From assembly GCA_964036045.1 (NCBI GenBank), contig OZ038381.1, positions 104,847,367-104,911,366 on the forward strand: a DNA stretch of 64,000 nucleotides. The letters run 5' to 3'. Shown piece by piece: positions 21,440 to 32,480 of this stretch. The stretch's first letter is position 1; each line of letters begins with the position of its first letter. Position numbers and translations under genes: made by a program. Origin of the DNA: Eutreptiella sp. 'Long Island Sound 2002'. Taxonomy: Eukaryota > Euglenozoa > Euglenophyceae > Eutreptiales > Eutreptiaceae. The notes beneath the pieces were generated by a model. The model was not told the DNA's origin. It was given only the letters and a program-made list of their open reading frames with translations, and ran no database searches.

Positions 21440-23883
21440 TGAAGCCGGTTCGGACCCCCGTGGCCATCTTTGGGTCACTTGGGGTGTGTATCTATGTGCC
21501 GGTAAGCCGCCATTGGCGGATATCATGCTCTCCCATCCACCTGACCTAACCTGATCTGATAGTGTGATAGGTTTGGCCATTCCAGCTATGAGCGGCCATA
21601 TTCAATACCGAGGCGCCGCCGGCTGAGATTTATATATCTAATGTCAGGAATCAACAGGGTTTTTTTATCATAATGTTTCCGTAATTTTTCGGCTATCCGT
21701 TTTGATTGTCAATGTATCGGCGACTGTCAGTTGGCTCGCAATCATGCGGTAACCGATTGGTTAACTGTTATCTCAGATATTTTTGCAGAAAGCGCGATGA
21801 AGGGTCGGATTTCATCAGAAAAGGGTTCGTTGCTTCTGCAATTTTCATGTTATACACGCGCAGAATTAATCCGATTTTTTGAGACATTCAGAATCGAATT
21901 TTCCTCTTCAAGGTCGCCGCACTTGATATGATGAATTTCCAGTGGTCCTATATTTTTCCCCAATCAGGAATCAACCTTCCTTTTGTTGTCTCCTTCATTT
22001 TTCTTGGAGATATAGGCGAATCAATATTGATTCGTGAGGCCACTTTGAAAGGTCATATCTCCAGCTCACGGCGAGGAGTTACAATTTTGAGATATGGGCT
22101 AGAAGTGCCTTGGTCTCAACTTAATTTAGAAAGCGTCAAACGCATTTGATGTGTACACATGCCGGGTGTTGCAAGGGATAATGGTCAAGAGGGTAGTAAA
22201 GAATATATATCTCTTGGACCATGCAACCGAATATTTTAATGCGACTTTCGAGTGTACCGCATGAGTGTTGGTGTTGCATAGAAACTTTTCTTGGGTTCCT
22301 ACGTATTTTTAACGTGAAGTTATGTCCATGGAGGGGCATGGCATACCATGGTGGGAGCCACTTTTTGAGGGTATGTGTTATATGCATGGTATGTGCTTCG
22401 CTATGCTCACGCCCATGTTATATATCTCGATTTGTAGGAAGATATGTGGAGTCATACGTGGCAAGGGCTTTGCCCATGTCCAAATGGTGAGCTCCATAGC
22501 GCTAGACTAAGTCTACCGCATATATAGTGCACGTGGGAGGCCTTACAGAGGGACCCACAAGCGCCATTATCAATTTTCCGATTTTTATGGTGCGTGTTGG
22601 GAGGAGGTTCGAAGGTGTCCCTATGCGTCCATGTGGGAATCCAAGTAGGGGGGATTGTTTGCAAACGCTCCCGAGCGACTGTGATTTGAACCATATGTTG
22701 ATACCATGGGTGAGCGAAGTTCTATACTATTGTGATTACTTTGAATTTGGCTTCATTTGCATGTTTTTGACTTCATTTTATGCTCATTTTTGTATTTCAT
22801 GTGCTCAGTTGGTCGGCTAACAGTAAAGTGCCTAGAGATCTGTGAACTATGGTATGTTGCCTAGAGGTTGGCATATGCTTCGGTGTTGCACCTCACCACA
22901 TGCCCGATCACGGGGTCACTTTGGCTTTGCACACGATGCCTCACAAAATTAGGTCTCAAATTCGGGAGTCGACTTGTGAAGCATGGCATGTATATATCCT
23001 GAGGGGTTTGGGAGCCAATGTTGGGATATTCTTGGTCATGCATCGTTGGTCCTTATCACCCTTGTATATTACGTTCCAGTTTGACACATGCATGGAGCAT
23101 TTGAACATTTGCCGTATGCATTTTTGAGTATATAATTGAATTTTGGGCACTATGGTGTCATTTGCCTAATTTTGCTATGTTGTGAGGTCATCTTCATGGG
23201 GCAATTCTCCAATCCCAATCAACCCCAAGTCCAACCAAGGGTTTGTCAGAGTAGGGCATGGTCCTGAGCGCCACTCTAGGCCATGACACGCCACCTCCCC
23301 TATTGGGCTAGGATTTAGAGGCTTGGGGGTTGACACATTTTTGGCGTTTGTGCAGTGACTTTTGACACATGGCATTTAGCCATCTTATTTGACTTGGTTC
23401 AGGGCAATATGTTGGTGAGTTAACGGAAGGTCCTGAGTCCAGGGAATGAGGGGTCTATGGCTGTGATTGTGTATGTTTCAATCTTTCCCCAATCTTGCTT
23501 GATTTGTGTTCGTATGCCAATTTCAGGGCTTCTTTTCCCGTTATTCAATTGGTGCAATTCTATGTACATGCCCGACGCCCGTGTCTCCGTGTGCACCGTG
23601 AGACAACTGGCCTATTGAATGGAGTTGTTGAGTGTCAACGCGGCACCTCATACACCCTTGGAAGCCCTCATTGTGGATTGATTGGATTTGGATTGTACTT
23701 GGCAGTTGGTTATTGCAAGGGATCAGGATTTGTGTGAAGGAGCGACATTTTACTTTTTTTTTGTGCGAAATTGTGCAGGATAGGGCAAGATCATGCAGAA
23801 CCTGGTGAGAAGCAAGACCATAGGAGTGACAGGAAATGGTGGAAGGGGTACAGCAGGGGCCGGTCCTGGTAGAAACCTTCTTT
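21440..23883 (+). repeat. 3' LTR of the chromovirus
   Basis: Aligns with 11,608-14,067 with scattered substitutions and small indels. It is followed by ATGG and then TAGCAGACC, so a primer-site-like TGGTAGCAGA also occurs just outside this LTR. Confidence 0.85.
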
Positions 23884-23891
23884 ATGGTAGC

Positions 23892-25598
23892 AGACCAGCA
23901 CGCCGCGTCTTCCAAGCGTACCTCCGCGCATGCGCTACGAAGGCAGGGCGCGACATGCCGGGGCCCAAGGACATCGACACGGCGTACAAGGCCTTCCAGC
24001 GCCAGCACCCCCGGCCCCACCCGAGCGAGCATGAGATTCCCAACGACGGCAGCACGATGCAGGAACAGCCCACTCTGTCAGCCGAAGGCTGGACACCAAC
24101 CACCATCCTGCTACTGGCACCAAACAGCCACAAACACGCTACCCGCACTGTCCAGCGACAACATGCCCCCTGGTCCATCCCCAAACACAATGCACCGGAA
24201 ACCGATGTACCACCAGTCAGACACAGTGACCAGGGTATACCACGCACGTGCTGGCACTGCGGCCCGGCAGCCCTCAAACCTGCGTGGGCCCTGCTGCACC
24301 TCATCTCCACCCACTACCACACCCCCACCGCCACCACCACCGCCGACCAGCAGGCATGGCTCTCCCACTGGTTTCACACGGTACCCCCAGACCAACCAGC
24401 GCACGTAGCCTGGACCCGAACACTGACGGCGACATGGACGTTCACCAACGAGCGGGCAGACCCAGAGAGTGTGCACATAGAGTACAACTGCTGCGACCCA
24501 CACCGCGCAGGACCTCAGGAGACACCCGTGCGCCCCCTACAGCACAAATGCCCCACCCTCTGCGGCGACAAAGACGACAAGGAGCGGCGACAGACCATCA
24601 AGTGCCAGAACTTCAACCTCAATACGGGATACCTGTTCCACCTGATGTACGCGTATATCACCCAGGGGCGCCCAGACGGAGGCCTCCTCCGCCTCACCCC
24701 ACGAGCCCGGGCCATCATCACCCAAGGGATAGGCGTCTACCCAGCGCCGCTCCTGCAACCCACGCAAATCACCACCACAACCGCCCAAGGGAACCCCGTC
24801 TATGTCTATCACCCCACAGCAATTACCCGCCTACCCATACCCAGCGACACCGACATCATCCACTTCACTGACGCATCCGGCACCCAGCAACGCACCCCCA
24901 CGGTCAGTTGTGCCTCCGTGCGCATCAATCGGCACGCAGCTGGCCTCCACGTGGAACACCACACCGGGGCCACCATTATTGGAGCGTCCTCCCACGGCGA
25001 ACTGCGCACCCTGGCAGACACCGTCACCGCCACACCACCACCTGCAACTATCCGGCCTCGCAACATCCGGGTAGTCGTGGACTCCACGGTCGACATCCAC
25101 CTCACCAGACGCCTCGCGGACCTGCCCTTCCACAAGGCACTCGAATCCGGCCTCCGTTGGCAAACGTTGGGGCTTTGGATGGCCTTCAGGGGCATGCACC
25201 CCCAGGACGCCCTACAAATCGTCAAACACAAGTCACACGGCTACACATACGGCAATGGACGCGCAGACACGCAGGCCGAACACCAGAGCACACGCCACAC
25301 CCGAGGGCTCGAACACGTAAGACTGCACACCACGACCACCTGCAGCACCTACCCCCGATACCCTCGGCCACACAGCCCCCCCGATGGATACCGGAGGACA
25401 TACCGTACAAAGATTGGGACAAGCAGTACCACTACCCCACACCCATCTAGCAGCTGTCCACCACACTGGGCCACCCAGCGAACACCGAACTCCTCCGACG
25501 CCTCGAAGACTCCGTCCACACCCCCCTCTCCTACTCCGCCCTGCGCCCGGATAGCCTCCAGCACACCTACAAAAACCCTGACTCCAACTCGTGCTTGA
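23892..25598 (+). CDS. RNase H region of copy A1
   Basis: The frame is open from 23,793 inside the LTR, but family A sequence starts at about 23,892. The first 250 residues are a tether with no recognised domain (a CWHC pair lies near residue 150). The RNase H follows with visible catalytic residues: IIHFTDASGTQQ (Asp), SSHGELRTLAD (Glu), IRVVVDSTVDIH (Asp) and KSHGYTYGNGRADTQAE (His/Asp). An RNase H after RT is typical of I/Tad/R1-like and several algal LINE clades. The coding signal leaves this frame at about 25,370 and continues in the other two, so the last 70 codons are not trusted. Confidence 0.75.
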   Translation, partial: RPARRVFQAYLRACATKAGRDMPGPKDIDTAYKAFQRQHPRPHPSEHEIPNDGSTMQEQPTLSAEGWTPTTILLLAPNSHKHATRTVQRQHAPWSIPKHNAPETDVPPVRHSDQGIPRTCWHCGPAALKPAWALLHLISTHYHTPTATTTADQQAWLSHWFHTVPPDQPAHVAWTRTLTATWTFTNERADPESVHIEYNCCDPHRAGPQETPVRPLQHKCPTLCGDKDDKERRQTIKCQNFNLNTGYLFHLMYAYITQGRPDGGLLRLTPRARAIITQGIGVYPAPLLQPTQITTTTAQGNPVYVYHPTAITRLPIPSDTDIIHFTDASGTQQRTPTVSCASVRINRHAAGLHVEHHTGATIIGASSHGELRTLADTVTATPPPATIRPRNIRVVVDSTVDIHLTRRLADLPFHKALESGLRWQTLGLWMAFRGMHPQDALQIVKHKSHGYTYGNGRADTQAEHQSTRHTRGLEHVRLHTTTTCSTYPRYPRPHSPPDGYRRTYRTKIGTSSTTTPHPSSSCPPHWATQRTPNSSDASKTPSTPPSPTPPCARIASSTPTKTLTPTRA

Positions 25599-26076
25599 AC
25601 AGCTTCCCCTCCTGACCCGATACCACCGATGGTACCCACGACGCTCGATCCACGTCCCTGCAGGATACACCAAATGCATCTGTGGCCAAGCGGAAGAAGA
25701 AACCTGAAACCACTTCAAGGTGTGCCCCCTGTACAGAGGACTGGACACCCTCACAGACTGGAACCCAACCCACACCATCGCACAGCACACCGGATGGCTG
25801 ACGCGGTCCCCGGCAACCCAGCAACTCACCACCGTCCTCAAGCAGACAGAGTTACTCGAGGCTGTCCGCAGGGGACTCGTCCCCACTGCCGTCTACACCT
25901 TGCTACACACCCACGCGGAGGACCCCAAAGCCACGGTGGCGCACATGCAACTGACAGCCGTTGCCAAGACAGCGGAGCAGCTCACATACCGCACCCACAA
26001 ATACCTGCAGCATGCAGCCACCTTGCCCCACACGGACCAAGCCCACCTCCTCAAACTCCTGTTCTACCAACCGTGA
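25380..26076 (+). pseudogene. CCHC zinc knuckle region of copy A1 (broken)
   Basis: Coding pieces shift frame near 25,590. The piece ending at 26,076 contains TKCICGQAEEET, a TGA (25705-25707), then NHFKVC. The Cys-x-Cys...His-x3-Cys spacing matches the knuckle found after the RT in many LINEs, and copy A2 has the matching CLLCGG...HMHVGC at about 55,300. The TGA probably replaced a Trp codon. After the knuckle comes a helical stretch (open 25720-26076) ending KLLFYQP. Confidence 0.55.
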
Positions 26077-26099
26077 GAACCTACCCCACGACACACCAA

Positions 26100-26915
26100 C
26101 CAACACGGGACCCCCACCACGCCTAAGCACCATCGACCGGGCACAACACGGGCACGGCACACACGGGCACCACAAGCACTGCACACAGGCCCACCAGCAT
26201 GCGCGTGCCCCTAGCCCCCACCCCCGCACGCCACTGTCTGTCCACAGGTACCGCCAACCGCCAGCCGGCGCGTGCCCCCTCTGCGTACGCCAGCGGCTAC
26301 CACAAACGGCCCTACCCTGCAACCCAGACCACTGGGTCTGCCTGGGAGCCGCCCACCGCCTCACCAACTGCCGCCACTGCGAGGACCCGAACCCACCACC
26401 ATGCACGTCCCGCGGCCCCAGCCGCGCCCCCCCCCCGCCAGCCACCCCAGCTTCTTCAGGCCACTCACCGACGCCCTCAAGGACCACCTGGGGGGGTACT
26501 ACGTGGCGGACGCGGCGGACCACGCATGGACCATAGCCATGGGCACGGGCAGCACAGCCCTGCCCCCCAACAGCCCACCCCTACGCCACAGCGGGGACGG
26601 CTTGATGTGGCGGCCCCCCACGTCCTCCTCGCCCTATACCTCCACCACCGAGACCTGCACCTCCCAGACCCACAGCTCCTGGCCCCCCAAGCAGCAACCC
26701 CAACGCCAGAAGTGTGGGCAGACACGGCACCAGAGGAGATAGCAGCCTACCTCCGAATCACTTGCCGCCGGTTCAACACCGCCCTCGCCGGCGGAAAGGA
26801 ACGCCTTACCCACTCAGCGCACTCCCCTACCCGGCACCCCCCCCCGGCCCGCGCAGCTGAGGCCCCCGGAGGTCTTGGCGTCCTTTCGGGACGCCCACCT
26901 GGCCGCCCCCGATGA
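26100..26915 (+). pseudogene. Downstream region of A1 with second Cys cluster
   Basis: Coding-looking pieces in three registers. The first contains a Cys-rich module at about 26,260-26,400 (CPLCVRQ..., CNPDHWVCLG, CRHC), comparable in position with CRLCGECD...CARC in copy A2 (about 53,830-53,905). Later pieces include SFFRPLTDALKDHLGGYYVA and PEEIAAYLRITCRRFNTALA. No known family is recognised; a metal-binding nucleic-acid-contacting module is the plain inference. Confidence 0.35.
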
Positions 26916-27678
26916 AGCCACCGCCACGCGGATGGACCCCGCAGGCCAGCGCGCCAACGTCAGAGGCCCCGAGGCACGCCTCAGAGAGGCGCATTGCTGG
27001 CATGCCCGCTCCCCGTCGCCCTCACGGGGACAAGGGGGCTCACCCGCCCCCAACACCCAGCAGGCCAAGAAGACCAAGACAGGTCAGTGGGCCCGCCAGC
27101 GCGCCCGCCAGCAGGGCGCGGCGACCCGACCAGGGCTTGGGTCCAGCCACGCCGCGCCACCCCACGCCAGGACCCCCGGAGAACACCAACAGCACGCTCC
27201 CCACCAGCGCCCACCGCCACCACCGTACCACAGCACCCTAACCCAGCAACCCAGCCAGCAGCCACCGCCGACACACGTCAACGCCATGCCAGGACCACCA
27301 TACACGCAGAGCCAGGGGACAGGGCACCACCAACAACACCACCACGCCCACGTCCCTCCCAGCCCCTACCCCCCGATGCCCGAATACTTTGACGACCCAA
27401 GCCAGCTACATCCGCACCACGCCCTGCCACAACCGGGCCCCACGGGCCACCCACCCCGTACGGCACACCTCACTGCACCACACCATAACGTATACCACAA
27501 CCAGCATCCCCTACCACCGCACCCGCCAACGCCGGGGTACCAGACACAACCAACACACCCTCAACACCACCACCACGCGATCCAGCACCACCTACCACCC
27601 CGACTACACGGGCTCACGACATACGGACCAACGTACACCCCGACGGACCCGCATGTAGCCGCGCACGCACACCCGTAA
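26875..27678 (+). CDS. Pro/His/Gln-rich protein region of A1
   Basis: 267 codons, the most intact downstream ORF of A1. A charged N-terminal part (SFRDAHLAAPDEATATRM) leads to a basic RARQQG tract and then to about 170 residues dominated by Pro, His, Gln, Tyr and Thr, with repeated HH pairs. It appears intrinsically disordered. Copy A2 has a polyhistidine/Pro-rich stretch at the equivalent place (about 50,470-50,560), and a fragment at 45,757-46,146 repeats part of it. Function unknown. Confidence 0.4.
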   Translation: MASFRDAHLAAPDEATATRMDPAGQRANVRGPEARLREAHCWHARSPSPSRGQGGSPAPNTQQAKKTKTGQWARQRARQQGAATRPGLGSSHAAPPHARTPGEHQQHAPHQRPPPPPYHSTLTQQPSQQPPPTHVNAMPGPPYTQSQGTGHHQQHHHAHVPPSPYPPMPEYFDDPSQLHPHHALPQPGPTGHPPRTAHLTAPHHNVYHNQHPLPPHPPTPGYQTQPTHPQHHHHAIQHHLPPRLHGLTTYGPTYTPTDPHVAAHAHP

Positions 27679-29700
27679 CATCAGGGCCTAGTAGGAGCAT
27701 TCCACCACCACCAGCAGCCCCCCCACCAGCACCCCATACCAGCGAGCACCATCCACCGGCAGCAACCCATTAGCTGCGGACCGCAGCCCCACCTGGACGC
27801 CCATGCGGCCCCCCCCCACCAACACCTTGACACCGCAACCAGCCAGGGACCGCAAGGACCGCACGGCGCGCACACGCAACACCCACACGGCCCACAGAAA
27901 CGCCCAGACCCCCAGCCAGCGCAACACCCACCCCCACCCCCCCCAGCACCGGCAGTGCCACCCCCACACCACCCCCCCCCGCCCCCCTCGAGACCAGGCC
28001 ACAGACGCGACACGCGGCAGGCCCCACAAGCCGATTGATGTCGATGCCCCCGCCGACAAACACCACCGCGAGTCCCCCCTCCCGCGGCCGCCAAAAGAAA
28101 CCCCATTACCGGATCTCACACACGACAACGACGACCACCCCCCCAAATTCACACCACCCCCCCCAGCACACCCCGCACCACAAGCCGCCGCACCGGCCGA
28201 ACCCTACACCCTGCACAACCCCTGCAGCGGTACAGCAGCACCTCCGGGGACCCGGGGACCAGGAGGTGCTGCGCCTCCACACCTCCGGCACTCTCGGACG
28301 CCTTCCTCCACGTCGCCCGACACGACCGCCCCCCACTCGCCACCCCAGACCGCGAGAGCCCGCCCCCCACGGGGGACCGAATCTGGTTCTCCCCATCGAC
28401 TGGGGGCGACACCTAGTCGGACACCCCGTGCCGGAGCGGATGGACACCCAGGGCGGCACCCGCTACCACGAGCCCGACATGGCCCAACCCCCAACCAGCG
28501 CCACCCCCAGCGACACCAAAGCATGGGAGCGGGAAACATGGGTAGCCCGGATGGCCTCCCTGAGCAATTTCCGGCACCACGTCCCGGGGGACGTCCCCAA
28601 CCGGACGACCAGCAGCCAGCCCCCTCCACGTACATGACCCTCATGTACAATCTGCACTACACCCTCTCCACCACCCACTACCACGCACCAACTGGCAACT
28701 GGGTGGTGCATGGCACCGATTCCCTCCTCCCCGCCGAATACGCCCCCCCCCCCACACAACCCGGGCCTCGACACGTACACCAGGGTGGACGAGCCGGACG
28801 ACCCCAACCTCTGGGGCACGTGGGAACGCAAGTCCCTGGACACGCTGCTCTCCATCCGCAGCGGCAACCAGGGCCTTGGTAGGGCAATGTATTGCCTTGC
28901 CAAGTGGACCCAACGGACCCGGGGGATCCCCGCAGACCGGTGGCTGTGGAAGGTCACGCTTCGGCCCCAGCAGAGGGAGGCCCCCCCGAACCGCAGGGGA
29001 CCCATCCCGCACGCCCCACCACCCAACAGCTCTGCCCGTACATGGTGGCAGCCCGCCTCATGGCGATGCTGTGGCCGGGCCCAGACACCCCCACCCAGAA
29101 CTACCCCAACCTCACGGAGGGGACCATGCCCGGCATCCAGCGATGCTTCTTTTGCACACTCAACTACCTCCAGCAAACACACCCACGCGTCCTGGAGCAG
29201 ATATGGACACCTCCCGGGTAACCCACGTGCCCGCACAGCCGGGACAACCGCACCGAACCGCTACATGCACCTACACCGGCACCAGCACGCACAGGTCACC
29301 AGGGAAAGCGCGCGCACACGCCCGGTGCCCGAACCCGCACCCTCGTTCTCACTAGTCGCAGGGTCCAGCATCCTACGCCCGCCCCCGCAGCCCAGGGCCC
29401 TCCGCCGTCCCCCACGTCCCTCTCCTCCGCCTCCGACTCAAACCGCAGCCAAACCCAAGCCCAAGCCCAAGCCCGGCGCCACGACGGCAGCGCAAGCCCG
29501 ACCCCCCGAGGACGTCCTCTATGACATTCAGCCCCAGCCATCCCAGGCCCGGAGGCAGCAGCGCGCAGCGCAGCGCCCCCTCACCGTCACCGACGCCGAC
29601 GCCACCACCTTCATGGCAGAGCGCGCCGCGGCCAAAGCACCTCGTCCCGCCACCTCTCAAAGCCCGCACCCCAGGCCCACGGACCGCCCCTGATCGGACC
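27679..29700 (+). pseudogene. Downstream coding remnants of A1
   Basis: Several short coding-looking blocks in different frames: PTGNWVVHGTDSLLPAEY (about 28.7 kb), LWGTWERKSLDTLLSIRS (about 28.8 kb), and IQRCFFCTLNYLQQTHPRV (about 29.15 kb), separated by C-rich low-complexity sequence. They lie where copy A2 has its 485-aa and 715-aa ORFs. I could not align them convincingly and assign no function. Confidence 0.3.
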
Positions 29701-29911
29701 AGAATGACGCCAGAGTCCACCAGCAGCGTCCCCGCCCCCCTACCAACCCTCGATGTCAGCCCACATACAGCACATGCCCCCCTACCGCCGCAGCCGCGAG
29801 TCCCAACCCAAACCCGAGGCGGAGACCGTGCGCACATACCCGTGAGTCCACATCCACCCGCGCCCCCACTCCCCGCGCACCCCCACAGCACAGGATTACA
29901 AGGAATCCCCC

Positions 29912-30451
29912 ATGCCCGCCACCGCCACCAGTCCCAACGACCCCGTCACACCCACCCACGCGCACTCCTCCGCCCAATACCGCGGCCCCGCCCGGGGACA
30001 GTGGTGGAGGCGCTGGACCCACACTCAGCTCTGGGAGCTGCGAAAGTGGGCCCGGGCAGAGCCCCCCCTCAAGGGTCTGGTCCACCGGCCCCGCAAGGGG
30101 TAGGTGGAGAACCGCCGCCTCCAGCCGGCGGGGGGGTGGATGCCGCAGGCCGCATGGGAAGCCATGCTGGCCGATGCGCTCCACCCTCTGGGAGTCCATC
30201 CCCGCAACCTCCCCGCGCCCGGGGACCACTCGTATGTACTCAGGCGCCTGCGGGAGACCCTCCAGGAGACACAGCGAGACGGCATTTGCCTTTGGGACAT
30301 CAGCCAAAGCCCGACCCGGCACACACACACCCCCTCGCCACCCCACAAGCGTCGGCGCACCGACACCCGCGGCACCCACAGCACCCCAGGAGCCCTGCGC
30401 GCCACACAGCACGACGCGCCTGACCCCCCAGCTAGCGGCGCCGCCACATAA
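29912..30451 (+). pseudogene. Terminal ORF of family A in copy A1
   Basis: The open stretches 29912-30103 and 30104-30451 abut in one register, separated by a TAG at 30101-30103. Shared with the 172-aa terminal ORF of copy A2 are an NRR/NRE then P-GGW block (LQPAGGWMPQAAWEAM here), a following helical region, and a C-terminal basic tail after Pro/His residues (PPHKRRR here, QHKRRRR in A2). The basic tail could act as a nuclear localisation signal. The function is unknown, but conservation between two divergent copies argues that this was a real coding region. Confidence 0.45.
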
Positions 30452-31029
30452 CCCCGTTACCCAGCCAACCACCGCCGCAGGGGCGTCACGCCAGGCCCTG
30501 CCCAGAAGACACCAAGCAAACCGGAAGCCAAATGACGCCAACGCACACGCCAACGGGCACCGCTACGCCCAGAGGCACGGAACCCAAGCCCGCAACCGTC
30601 ATAAATGCCTAACCCAGCCAAAGCCCCAACACGAATCAAATCCCTGCCACACCCCAAAACCGCCAACCCTTGACTCCTAACCAGGCACGCCGAGGGTGCA
30701 CCGCCACCAACGGCCCACACCCACAGCCCACACAGCCGCCTAACCAGCCAACACCAGAAGCAAAGAGGCACCTAACCAAACCGACCCCGACCCATTGCCG
30801 TGTACATCAGGACGCGCAGACCGCACCCCTGGGGCGCGACTGCCGCCAAAGCACCGACGACACACGCCAGGGAACACTACAATATTGCCCCGCTGCACCA
30901 GCTGCCCGTGCCTGTGCCTGCAGTGTACGCGCGCCCCCTTTTTTCCATTTCAAACAAAAAAATAAGAGAGAAACAAAACGAAAATTAGGGGGGGAGGAAG
31001 AGGGACACAACCACCGATGGCACACGCGC
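30452..31029 (+). other. 3' non-coding end of A1 and junction
   Basis: C-rich sequence leading to a short pyrimidine then A-rich tract (about 30,935-30,990). The hairpin and CAAACCT tail that end the other family A copies are not present, so this end is truncated or diverged. No gene is seen. Confidence 0.4.
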
Positions 31030-32468
31030 ACCGCAAACAGCGCGCACACCGGTGAACAGGCACCACGAGGGCCAGGAGAGCGCACAGGCACGTGCAGTGA
31101 GGGCAACAAAGGGACGGGACACCACGGCCTAGCACACCGGTGAACAGGAGTGGAGAGGCCCAGGACACCGCACACACCAAACAGCAAACCGAGCGGGCAC
31201 ACCGGTTAACAGGAGCCAAGTGGCCCAGGACACGGCACAAACAAAACAACAGACAGAGCAGGCACCCCCCTGCACAGGAGCCAAGTGGCCCAGGACACCG
31301 TGCACGCAAAGCAACACACCGAGCGGGCGCACTGGTGAACAGGAGCCAAGTTGCCCAGGACACCGCACACGCAACACAACACACCCAGTGGGCACACCGG
31401 TGAACAGGACCGAAGGGGCCTAGGACACCGCACACGCAACACGACACACGGAGCGGGCACACCGGTGAACAGGAGCCAAGTGGCCCAGAACACCGCAAGA
31501 CACAACACAACAAACCACGCGGGCACACCGGTGAACAGGAGCCAAGAGGCCCAGGAAACCGCACGAACAAAATAAGAGACAGAGCAGGCACACCGGTGAG
31601 CAGGAGCCAAGTGGCCCCGGACACCGTGCACGCAAAGCAACACACCGAGCGGGCACACCGGTGAACAGGAGCCAAGTGGCCCAGGACACCGCACACGCAA
31701 CACAACACACCCAGGGGGCACACCAGTAAACGGGAGCCAAGGGGCCCGGAACACCGCACACGCAACACACCACACCAAGCGGGCGCACTGGTGAACAGGA
31801 GCCAAGTTCCCCAGGACACCGCAGACACAACACAACAAACCACGCGAGCACACCGGTGAGCAGGAGCCAAGAGGCCCGGGACACCGCGCACACGTAGGGC
31901 GGCCAAGTGACAGGAGAGAACCAACATCCCATGGGTTGGGTGCACTGGGGCGACGCGGCCGACCCACCGGGCCAGGGGCAGGAGCGGTACTCCAAGGCCA
32001 CTGGTCCGAGCCCGGCCAGGCTGCATCGGGGACCATGGCAAACGTCACCCGGAGCCATGGAAGCAACCGGTGACAGGCGAGCAGGTACATAGTCCAGGAG
32101 GGGGTCGGCGGCCAGGCAGAGTGGCCCCGCAACTCAGGCCACAAGGGTGAGGCGGTCGTACCGTAGACAAGCGGGAGCAATACCCCATGTGGTGAGAGAT
32201 ACTCCACACGGCTGGGCGGCCCCCAGAGCTGCCGCCCAAGGGAGGGGGCATCTGGCCCTACCCATGGACACATGTGGGGACACCCCCCCACCTGGGACAC
32301 ATGGACCGGGTGGCCGCGACAATGCCTTCCCAAGCACATGCGGGAGCGGCACAAGAGGCACCTGACATAGGGCAGTGGGAGGGACAGGACGTCCCCTTGG
32401 TAAGACCTTCTTCCTGCATTGTCAAGGGAGGCATCCCGAGCTCCCGAAGATACCTACCTACCTACCTC
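31030..32468. repeat. Repeat R, left copy, with 65-bp minisatellite
   Basis: About 13 degenerate units of 65 bp (core ACACCGGTGAACAGGAGCCA) are followed by about 560 bp of non-tandem sequence ending GAAGATACCTACCTACC. The non-tandem part is close to identical to that of the copy at 35,465-36,519. Long frames on the minus strand (for example 30950-32041 and 31206-32354) arise because 65 is not a multiple of 3 and the unit lacks stops; I do not treat them as genes. Confidence 0.75.
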
Positions 32469-32480
32469 CCCACAAGGTAA

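Larger units (their letters stand above)
11608..23890 (+). mobile_element. Ty3/gypsy chromovirus nested in copy A1
   Basis: Two long direct repeats (about 2.46 and 2.44 kb, starting TGAAGCCGGTTCGG) flank gag, protease, RT, RNase H, integrase and a chromodomain in Ty3/gypsy order. A GGTAGCAGAG primer-site-like motif follows the 5' LTR and a polypurine tract precedes the 3' LTR. If the LTR ends at CTTCTTT, ATGG occurs on both sides (11,604-11,607 and 23,884-23,887) as a candidate 4-bp duplication. LTR identity is lower than in the short element at 885-3029, so the insertion is probably older. The internal frames carry stops and frameshifts, so it is not autonomous in this state. Confidence 0.88.
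4678..30990 (+). mobile_element. Family A non-LTR retrotransposon, degenerate copy A1, interrupted
   Basis: Ordered plus-strand coding blocks: ORF1-like region (4.68-8.5 kb), APE-type endonuclease (8.59-9.38), reverse transcriptase (9.4-11.6), then after a nested chromovirus the RNase H (about 24.8-25.3), CCHC knuckle (25.67-25.73), a second Cys cluster (26.26-26.40), a Pro/His-rich region (26.9-27.7) and a terminal ORF ending PPHKRRR (about 30.36). The same order occurs in copy A2 on the other strand. Without the nested element A1 is about 14 kb. Frames are broken repeatedly, so it is not functional as it stands. The two outer ends are approximate and no target duplication was found. Confidence 0.7.

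Noticed and set aside
30950-32354. 363- and 382-aa minus-strand ORFs with repeated CVCGVLG-type motifs
   Set aside because: They are translations of the 65-bp minisatellite and adjoining repeat R, present in several frames at once.
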